Origin: Deltaproteobacteria bacterium
Lineage (GTDB): Bacteria > Desulfobacterota > Desulfobacteria > Desulfobacterales > ETH-SRB1
Length of the DNA stretch: 11,336 nt
NCBI GenBank assembly: GCA_003647525.1
Contig: QMMZ01000024.1
Coordinates: forward strand, 1 to 11,336
Direction of reading: 5' to 3'
The notes below the pieces were generated by a model. The model did not search any database. It worked only from the letters and a program-made list of their open reading frames with translations, and was not told where the DNA came from. A program made the position numbers and the translations under genes. Numbering within the stretch: position 1 is the first letter of the stretch; every line of letters begins with the position of its first letter. Positions 6,532-11,336 of the stretch are shown here, one piece after another.

Positions 6532-7869
6532 ATGTTAAAAAAAAATTATACCATAATATTTTTTATATGTTTGATAGCAACAGTATTTTTTTTGACTAAG
6601 TCGGCTCATTGCCGAACAGAATATGATTATATTGATATTAACAACCCTTTTATAAGAAAAATTCCGATTGCTGTCCCTGTGTTCAAGTCTATGTCAGGTA
6701 GTGGGGGAGAAAAGTTCTTGTCACAAGAAGCATCAAATCTGCTCTCAAAATCATTGGAATTTACTGGTTACTTCAAGATAATTGACAGGGATGCCTATCT
6801 TGTAGATCCTGAAAAATCGGACATAATTGTTTCAAATATCAATTTCAAGAACTGGACCGGCATAGGCGCTGAACTTCTTATTACAGGCAATCTTTTTTTA
6901 AAAGATAATATAATTGAAATGGAACTCAGGCTTTATGACACATTTAAAGGTTTATTGATCGTCGGCAAGAGATATAAAGGTGTTGTGAATAACCAGCGTA
7001 AAATGATACATCGTTTTTGTGGGGAGGTTATATATAAACTTACCGGCAGCAAAGGAATTTTTGACAGTAAAATAGCTTTTGTATCCACAGGTTCCAGGAA
7101 CAAGAATATATACTTATGTGAATTTGACGGACATAATCCTGAACAATTGACCTATAATAAATCTATAGCGCTTTCTCCTGCATGGTCATCGGATGCAAAA
7201 TGGATAGCTTATACGTCTTACTCAAAGGGAAAACCTGATCTTTATATAAAACACCTAAAAGATAAACATGGCGCCATAGTAGCCAAAAAGGGAATAAATA
7301 TTACACCTGCATGGGCACCAGGGAAATTTTCTCTGGCCGCGACTCTTTCGTTTTCAGGTAACTCAGAAATTTATCTGTTGACCGGAACAGGAAAAATTAT
7401 TAAAAAATTAACAAATAACTGGGGGATTGACGTATCTCCAACGTTTTCGCCGGATGGCGACAAAATGGCATTTGTCTCAAACAGGTCTGGTTCTCCCCAG
7501 ATTTATATAATGGATTTAGACTCCGGGCAGGTAAAGAGGTTGACGTTTCAAGGAAGATATAATACATGCCCGAACTGGTCTCCCAATGGTGATAAAATAG
7601 CATATTCAGGCATGGGAAACGGGCAGATCAATATTTACACAATAGATGTTGATGGAGAAGGCCCTGTATTACAATTAACACACGACTCAGGAAACAATGA
7701 GTCCCCTACATGGTCGCCGGATGGAAGTCTCATTGCATTTAGTTCAAGCCGTGAAGGGCCTTGCAGAATCTATGTTATGACTGCTTATGGAACTGACCAG
7801 AGGTGCCTGCTTGCCTTGCCCGGTGAGCAGACAGATCCTGAATGGTCACCAAGAGTTATCGATAACTAA
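6532..7869 (+). CDS. tolB: Tol-Pal periplasmic beta-propeller protein TolB
   Basis: TolB is a periplasmic protein that binds Pal and competes with its peptidoglycan contact under control of TolA. The 445-residue protein (E. coli: 430) has a basic, hydrophobic signal peptide over about 1-27. An N-terminal alpha/beta domain, about 30-170, includes IPIAVPVFKS and the family-like GIGAELLITGNL. A C-terminal six-bladed propeller has blade motifs SPAWSSD (215), TPAW (258), SPTFSPDG (302), CPNWSPNG (346), SPTWSPDG (391) and DPEWSP (435). The start follows a 137-base repeat-bearing gap from tolA and has only a weak purine-rich site (GATAGAG). pal starts 29 bases downstream. The signal peptide region contains Cys27 but lacks a good lipobox. 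Confidence 0.95.
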   Translation: MLKKNYTIIFFICLIATVFFLTKSAHCRTEYDYIDINNPFIRKIPIAVPVFKSMSGSGGEKFLSQEASNLLSKSLEFTGYFKIIDRDAYLVDPEKSDIIVSNINFKNWTGIGAELLITGNLFLKDNIIEMELRLYDTFKGLLIVGKRYKGVVNNQRKMIHRFCGEVIYKLTGSKGIFDSKIAFVSTGSRNKNIYLCEFDGHNPEQLTYNKSIALSPAWSSDAKWIAYTSYSKGKPDLYIKHLKDKHGAIVAKKGINITPAWAPGKFSLAATLSFSGNSEIYLLTGTGKIIKKLTNNWGIDVSPTFSPDGDKMAFVSNRSGSPQIYIMDLDSGQVKRLTFQGRYNTCPNWSPNGDKIAYSGMGNGQINIYTIDVDGEGPVLQLTHDSGNNESPTWSPDGSLIAFSSSREGPCRIYVMTAYGTDQRCLLALPGEQTDPEWSPRVIDN

Positions 7870-7898
7870 AAAAATAATCTATTCAAAAGGAGGAAAAA

Positions 7899-8474
7899 AT
7901 GAAAAAAAAGTTGTGGATATGGCTATCTCTTTTATTAGTAATTCCGGGACTGATGATTGTTACTTCCTGTGCAAAGAAGACAGTTAAGGCTGACCTTGAG
8001 CTTGCTCAAACTCAGGAAGACGAAGCAGCAAAACTGGCTGCTGAAAAAGCAAAGCAGGAAGAGATTGCAAGACGACGCATTTTAGATGAAAAGCGTCGTA
8101 AAGAGGAAGCTGCAAGGCATAAGATAATTGCAGCCAGAAACTTATTTATGAATGAAGATATTTACTTTGATTTTGACAAGTCTGATCTTAAACCTGAAAC
8201 TCAGGAAATTTTAAAAGGAAAAGCCGAATGGCTGAGAAATAATCCCCGTGAATCAGTTATTATCGAGGGCCATTGTGATGAACGCGGGACAAACGAGTAC
8301 AACCTTGCCCTTGGCGACAGGCGTGCCCAAAGCGCAAAGAATTTCCTGAACGATCTGGGTATTGCAGGATCACGTTTAACAACGATCAGCTATGGCGAGG
8401 AACGTCCTGCTGATCCCCGGCACAATGAAACAGCATGGTCAAAAAACAGGCGCGACCACTTTGTCTTAGAATAG
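7899..8474 (+). CDS. pal: Peptidoglycan-associated lipoprotein Pal
   Basis: Pal is an outer-membrane lipoprotein that binds peptidoglycan and TolB. A strong AGGAGG site precedes the ATG. The signal peptide ends in a lipobox (VTSC), making Cys24 the lipidated residue. A charged, probably helical linker rich in Ala, Glu, Lys and Arg spans about 31-80. The OmpA C-terminal domain fills 85-191, with [14 protein letters not shown] at 88-101 and the peptidoglycan-binding region [12 protein letters not shown] (124-135) through GDRRA. At 191 residues it is somewhat longer than E. coli Pal (173) because of the linker. The cluster order after tolB supports the call. The next gene is not the usual cpoB but an outer-membrane barrel. 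Confidence 0.96.
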   Translation: MKKKLWIWLSLLLVIPGLMIVTSCAKKTVKADLELAQTQEDEAAKLAAEKAKQEEIARRRILDEKRRKEEAARHKIIAARNLFMNEDIYFDFDKSDLKPETQEILKGKAEWLRNNPRESVIIEGHCDERGTNEYNLALGDRRAQSAKNFLNDLGIAGSRLTTISYGEERPADPRHNETAWSKNRRDHFVLE

Positions 8475-8512
8475 TTGATCAGCGACATGGTTCTTTCCGA
8501 AAGGAGGTGATA

Positions 8513-8539
8513 TTGGCCGATAAGATTATGGGTTCTTAA
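8513..8539 (+). CDS. Possible 8-codon leader peptide with a perfect ribosome-binding site
   Basis: AAAGGAGGTGAT at 8500-8510 and beyond is fully complementary to the anti-Shine-Dalgarno tail of 16S rRNA. It is placed five bases before a TTG that opens MADKIMGS and a TAA stop. A second tiny frame, ATG at 8487-8489 to TGA at 8508-8510 (MVLSERR), overlaps the same site. Neither resembles a known leader. It may be a remnant start of a lost gene, or a translated leader of the barrel gene 59 bases downstream. Confidence 0.25.
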   Translation: MADKIMGS

Positions 8540-8597
8540 GCAGCGTAAGGATAGAGGTCTTAACATTACTGAAATTTTGCAAGAAGGGGGAAAGATC

Positions 8598-9497
8598 ATG
8601 GTGAAAAAGACAATTCTTGTTGGATTACTTATGGTCGCATTAAGCCTGCCATCTATTGGCTGGGCGGCCACTGTTGGCAACATCGCCGAAACCCAGGGTG
8701 CCTTGGGGAAATTTTCCCTGGGGCTGGAGTATGACGGGGTCTTTGACAGGGATATGGACTGGAAAAGCGGTTCAGAAATTGAGACGATTGCAGGTGTAAT
8801 AATTACTGATGAACCTGTGCCTTACCCTGGGGAGAGCATAGATGATATAGAGATAGACTCCGACCGCGTCTTTTTAAAGGGCGCCCTGGGGCTTCATCCG
8901 AATGTGGACATCTTCGTGAAACTCGGAATGGCAAGTGCAAATTGGGAAGCCAAGTGTAAAGAGCCCGGATATCCTGATGAAAAGCTCGAGTTCGATGATG
9001 ACCGGGACTTTGCCTGGGGTATTGGAGCGAAGGTAAAGATCTTTGAGACACTGGGAGGGCTTAGATTTGTGGGGGATGCCCAGTATCTGAGTTATAAGGT
9101 GGATGGAGATTTCAAAATAGATGGAAAAGATCTTGATCAGAATAGATTAGAATTTCTTCGATCGTTTGACTCAAACGCGACCTTCTCGGCAGACTCAGAG
9201 GTTGAAATCAAGGAGTGGCAGGTCGCATTGTATGTGAATCAGACCTTTGGCAACTTCAGCCCCTATGCCGGTGTCAAATATTCTGAATATGACGTAGACT
9301 TTGAATTCAAGGGAAGCGGACAAGCTTTGGGAATCCCTTATTCCATGAAAGTTGAAGGGGATGCCGAGGCAGATGATAACTTCGGTATCTTCCTGGGTAC
9401 AGATATATACATCATACCCAACCTATTAAGTATAAATATTGAAGCCAGGTTCATAGACGAAACCGCTGGCACTTTCGGGCTGACCTATAGGTTCTGA
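8598..9497 (+). CDS. Outer-membrane beta-barrel protein of unknown function
   Basis: The 299-residue product has a classic signal peptide, a KK start followed by a hydrophobic run, ending in GWA-ATVGN at about residue 23. The mature part alternates hydrophobic and polar residues, with repeated aromatic strand ends (FSLGLEYDGVF, AWGIGAKVKIF, NFSPYAGVKYSEY). It ends FGLTYRF, with the C-terminal Phe typical of barrels inserted by the BAM complex. Acidic loops (DDIEIDSDR, EFDDDRDF) are frequent. I cannot assign a named family; a small porin or an OmpW/OmpX-like barrel are possible. ATG 8598 is chosen over the in-frame TTG at 8577 because GAAGGGGG lies just before it and the signal peptide starts there. 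The gene looks richer in G/C and in CTG/GGG codons than its neighbours, which may mean transfer or high expression. Its stop overlaps an in-frame ATG (9497) of the next reading frame. Confidence 0.8.
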   Translation: MVKKTILVGLLMVALSLPSIGWAATVGNIAETQGALGKFSLGLEYDGVFDRDMDWKSGSEIETIAGVIITDEPVPYPGESIDDIEIDSDRVFLKGALGLHPNVDIFVKLGMASANWEAKCKEPGYPDEKLEFDDDRDFAWGIGAKVKIFETLGGLRFVGDAQYLSYKVDGDFKIDGKDLDQNRLEFLRSFDSNATFSADSEVEIKEWQVALYVNQTFGNFSPYAGVKYSEYDVDFEFKGSGQALGIPYSMKVEGDAEADDNFGIFLGTDIYIIPNLLSINIEARFIDETAGTFGLTYRF

Positions 9498-9544
9498 TGT
9501 TAAAGAGGCTGTCTCCTAAAGGCTTTGCCTGGCAATTCGAGTCG

Positions 9545-9574
9545 GGCGTGAAAAGGTTGATGCCTTTTCACGCC
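9545..9574 (+). terminator. Perfect 12-bp hairpin between the barrel gene and cpoB
   Basis: GGCGTGAAAAGG (9545-9556) and its exact complement CCTTTTCACGCC (9563-9574) enclose the six-base loop TTGATG. It lies 48 bases after the barrel-gene stop and about 50 before the preferred cpoB start. No T run follows, so it may act as an mRNA-stabilising or attenuating stem, rather than an efficient factor-independent terminator. Confidence 0.55.
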
Positions 9575-9622
9575 GCAAACGCAGCCATATGGGTAACTTT
9601 TGAAAAGGGCTTTGTTTCTGTA

Positions 9623-10438
9623 ATGAAATATTCAGTTTTATTTTCATTAATATTTTTTTTTAATATGTTATACGGCTGCGCAATGTATGATGACGTTGTT
9701 ACGCTTGAAAATCGCATATCTTTGCTCGAACATCGCAATGCAAAGTCAGAAAAATATAATAAAGAGCTAAAATCCAGGCTGGAAGAAAAGGAACAGGCCC
9801 TTAGAAATCAATCTGCCGAAGTGCATGCAATGCACGATCAGATAAAAGCTGAAACGCAGCTCATAAGCGGAAGAATTGACGAAACTGATTACTTATTAAA
9901 ACGAAAACTGTCCGATTTAGATAAAATAACCGAAAACCGGTTGAAAAAAATAGAAAAAACTGCCGGGTTAAATAAAAAACGCATAACCCGCTTAGAACAG
10001 TACCTCAATTTTGAATCAGACAAAAATGATCTGAAAATTAAATCAAAACCCCAATCCAGGCAAGACCTTTCAGAAAATGAATTATATACGGTGTCTAAAC
10101 AGGCATTTGATGCAGGAGACTTTGAAACTGCCCGCAAGGGCTTTAAAAATTTAATAAATAAATTTCCAAAGTCGGCACATGCAGATAATGCCCAGTTCTG
10201 GATAGGTGAAATTTACTACAATGAAAAATGGTATGAAAAAGCTATACTTGAATATCAGAAGGTTATAGAAAAATATCCAAAAGGGAATAAAGTGCCGGCT
10301 TCTCTTCTAAAGCAGGGATTTGCATTCCTTAATCTTGGAGACAAAGCAAATGCTCGTCTTATATTGAAAGAGCTTGTCAAAAAATATTCTAACTCCAATG
10401 AAGCTAAGATAGCGACGAAAAAATTAAAGCAACTATAA
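9623..10438 (+). CDS. cpoB: Tol-Pal accessory protein CpoB/YbgF, lipoprotein form
   Basis: CpoB (YbgF) is a periplasmic protein that links the Tol machinery to peptidoglycan synthesis at the septum. From ATG 9623 the 271-residue product begins with a signal peptide and lipobox LYGC (Cys19), so it is probably lipid-anchored, unlike E. coli CpoB. A long heptad-rich coiled coil (about 24-125) is followed by a basic linker. Three tetratricopeptide repeats (151-271) include AFDAGDFETARKGFKNLI, FWIGEIYYNEKWYEKAI and GFAFLNLGDKANARLILKEL. The reading frame is open back to ATG 9497, overlapping the barrel stop as TGATG. That 42-codon extension would bury the signal peptide behind a hairpin-containing leader, so I prefer 9623, although its ribosome-binding site (AAAAGGG) is weak and distant. 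The final codon and stop lie in the left end of an inverted-repeat element. Confidence 0.88.
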   Translation: MKYSVLFSLIFFFNMLYGCAMYDDVVTLENRISLLEHRNAKSEKYNKELKSRLEEKEQALRNQSAEVHAMHDQIKAETQLISGRIDETDYLLKRKLSDLDKITENRLKKIEKTAGLNKKRITRLEQYLNFESDKNDLKIKSKPQSRQDLSENELYTVSKQAFDAGDFETARKGFKNLINKFPKSAHADNAQFWIGEIYYNEKWYEKAILEYQKVIEKYPKGNKVPASLLKQGFAFLNLGDKANARLILKELVKKYSNSNEAKIATKKLKQL

Positions 10439-10539
10439 ACTTTCAGACAATTAATTTCACTGTGTTATCAGTCGTCGACGTATAACTAATACGCCTTCCT
10501 CCTTCTGGCCTTGTGAAATTAATTATCTGAAAGTCTATA
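10434..10539. repeat. Small inverted-end element (MITE-like) between cpoB and ruvC
   Basis: Two 27-base ends, 10434-10460 and 10513-10539, are inverted copies with only two mismatches (both contain AATTAATTTCAC or its complement). They enclose about 52 bases that hold no gene. The centre contains the palindrome CGTCGACG and a CGTAT/ATACG pair. Part of the right end recurs exactly at 2139-2159. Size, inverted ends and recurrence fit a miniature non-autonomous element or a structured intergenic repeat. No clear target-site duplication is visible. The left end supplies the cpoB stop codon, and the whole could fold into a long hairpin acting as a terminator for the tol cluster. Confidence 0.75.
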
Positions 10540-10553
10540 TAGGCATAAAACCG

Positions 10554-10661
10554 TTCACAGTTTACAGTTAAAATGCTTCAGTCGTTGCATAGTTCATTGA
10601 AAAAACCGTGAACCGTGAACCGACAACCGACAACCGACAACCGACAACCGTGAACTGTTAC
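10554..10661. repeat. Heptamer array upstream of ruvC (copy D)
   Basis: The left arm has TTCACAG and TTTACAG (10554-10567). After a 38-base spacer, the right arm (10606-10661) has eight phased 7-mers: two CCGTGAA, four identical CCGACAA, one CCGTGAA and CTGTTAC. The layout is the same as in copy A before uvrC, including the two opposite-facing units at the left. The array ends eight bases before the ruvC ATG, which has no recognisable Shine-Dalgarno sequence. Copy number of CCGACAA (four here, one in copy A) suggests expansion by slippage. Confidence 0.9.
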
Positions 10662-10669
10662 TATCCAGT

Positions 10670-11188
10670 ATGATAAAGGTCATCGGCATAGATCCAGGTC
10701 TGGCTGCAACCGGCATTGGCATCGTTAGAGGAATGGAGTCTAAAGTTGATGGTTTTTCATATGGCAGTATTAATACCTCAAAAAATATTTCTTTGCCGAC
10801 CCGTCTTGACCAAATCTTTTCTAAGCTTATCCTGATTTTAAAGGATGAAAAACCGGATCTAATGGTTGTAGAAGATGTTTTTTCTCTGGAAAAGTATCCA
10901 AAATCCGGAATTATACTGGGAAAGGTTTCAGGGGTTGTCCTTCTTGCCGGATGCCGGGCTGACGTGCCTTCAATTGAGATTCCAGTTCGTGAAGCAAAGC
11001 AGGTTTTGACTGGAAACGGAAATGCAAGTAAAATACAGCTTGAAAAATCTGTAAGACACTTAGTTAGCTTAACAACTCCTATTAGACCTTACCATGCATC
11101 CGATGCCTTGAGCCTGGCCCTTATAGGCTTGTTTCGTTACAAAAAATGCATCAGCCAAAATTTACGAGGCAAAGCAGAGCATCTGTGA
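10670..11188 (+). CDS. ruvC: Holliday-junction resolvase RuvC
   Basis: RuvC is a dimeric endonuclease that cuts Holliday junctions symmetrically in concert with the RuvAB branch-migration motor. The 172-residue protein matches family length (E. coli: 173). Catalytic acidic residues are visible: Asp8 in GIDPGLAATG, Glu68 in MVVEDVF, and Asp145 in YHASDALSLA. His142 occupies the position of the third E. coli aspartate; His there is known in functional homologues such as Thermus RuvC. The ATG is fixed by the family N-terminus even though the upstream sequence is a heptamer array without a ribosome-binding site. The stop overlaps the GTG start of ruvA (GTGA), implying translational coupling. A ruvC-ruvA order is the common arrangement. 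Confidence 0.97.
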   Translation: MIKVIGIDPGLAATGIGIVRGMESKVDGFSYGSINTSKNISLPTRLDQIFSKLILILKDEKPDLMVVEDVFSLEKYPKSGIILGKVSGVVLLAGCRADVPSIEIPVREAKQVLTGNGNASKIQLEKSVRHLVSLTTPIRPYHASDALSLALIGLFRYKKCISQNLRGKAEHL

Positions 11189-11336
11189 TAAGTTATATTG
11201 AAGGAAAACTATTAAAAAAAGAAGAAGATCGGATAACTATCCTTGCTAATCAGATCGGATATGAAATCCTGCTGCCTGCAATCGTAATGGATACTCTTAA
11301 AACACAGACAGAGTGAGAAGAGATATCTCTTTATAT
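11185..11336 (+). pseudogene. ruvA: RuvA N-terminal part with an in-frame TGA (partial at window edge)
   Basis: RuvA is the tetrameric junction-binding subunit of the RuvAB motor. The frame opens at GTG 11185, overlapping the ruvC stop, with ISYIEGKLLKKEEDRIT and GYEILLPAIVMDTL, the standard first OB-fold strands of RuvA (full length about 200 residues). At codon 44 (11314-11316) there is a TGA, after which the same frame reads EEISLY, as expected of the next RuvA strand. Homologues commonly have Gly at about this place, so a GGA to TGA change would explain it. The window ends 20 bases later. Options are a nonsense mutation, a sequencing or assembly error, or stop-codon readthrough. The product as written would be 43 residues and could not form the junction-binding core. 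Confidence 0.75.

Noticed and set aside
10606..10661. Heptamer array considered as a CRISPR fragment
   Set aside because: The units are 7 bases long, contiguous, with no unique spacers and no cas genes nearby.
11314..11316. Selenocysteine recoding of the TGA in ruvA
   Set aside because: RuvA has no Sec/Cys site at this place and too little downstream sequence is available to see an insertion element; nonsense mutation or base error is simpler.
1..11336. A novel defence or mobile system
   Set aside because: No nuclease, toxin-antitoxin, reverse transcriptase, integrase or transposase genes are seen beyond housekeeping repair enzymes; the genes are core functions and the oddities are confined to spacers and gene ends.

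Overview
The window is an AT-rich stretch of a Gram-negative bacterial chromosome. It carries housekeeping genes for DNA repair (uvrC, ruvC, start of ruvA), a UbiD-family decarboxylase, and a complete Tol-Pal cell-envelope cluster. Several things suggest an anaerobic Desulfobacterota (former Deltaproteobacteria) member, perhaps Desulfobacterales. These are the 600-residue UbiD-type decarboxylase, a remnant of a cytochrome b558-type succinate dehydrogenase subunit, a lipoprotein form of CpoB, and spacers full of short repeats. The taxonomic call is inference from gene style, not a database match.

Layout. Positions 1-70 hold a heptamer-based inverted repeat directly abutting uvrC (73-1884). The 430-base spacer after uvrC holds a terminator-like hairpin, then a 33-codon N-terminal remnant of sdhC that runs into one end of a repeat also found at 10519-10539. 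A UbiD-family decarboxylase follows (2316-4118, TTG start), and its last five codons and stop lie inside another copy of the heptamer repeat. Next comes tolQ-tolR-tolA-tolB-pal (4320-8474). A signal-peptide-bearing outer-membrane beta-barrel gene (8598-9497) sits between pal and cpoB (9623-10438), which are usually neighbours. The 230-base cpoB-ruvC spacer is almost entirely repetitive: a roughly 106-bp element with 27-bp inverted ends, then the largest heptamer array. ruvC (10670-11188) and ruvA (from 11185) overlap. ruvA has an in-frame TGA at codon 44, followed by residues that still look like RuvA.

How the genes work together. TolQ and TolR form the proton-driven inner-membrane motor. TolA spans the periplasm, TolB and Pal form the outer-membrane and peptidoglycan end, and CpoB is the usual accessory of the system. 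UvrC makes the incisions of nucleotide excision repair. RuvC resolves Holliday junctions together with RuvAB. The UbiD-like enzyme probably decarboxylates an aromatic acid with prenylated FMN, plausibly in quinone synthesis.

I found no mobile-element transposase, CRISPR array, RNA gene or clear novel multi-gene system. The unusual content is in the spacers: three repeat families that touch or supply the ends of genes, a truncated sdhC relic, and an apparent nonsense codon in ruvA.
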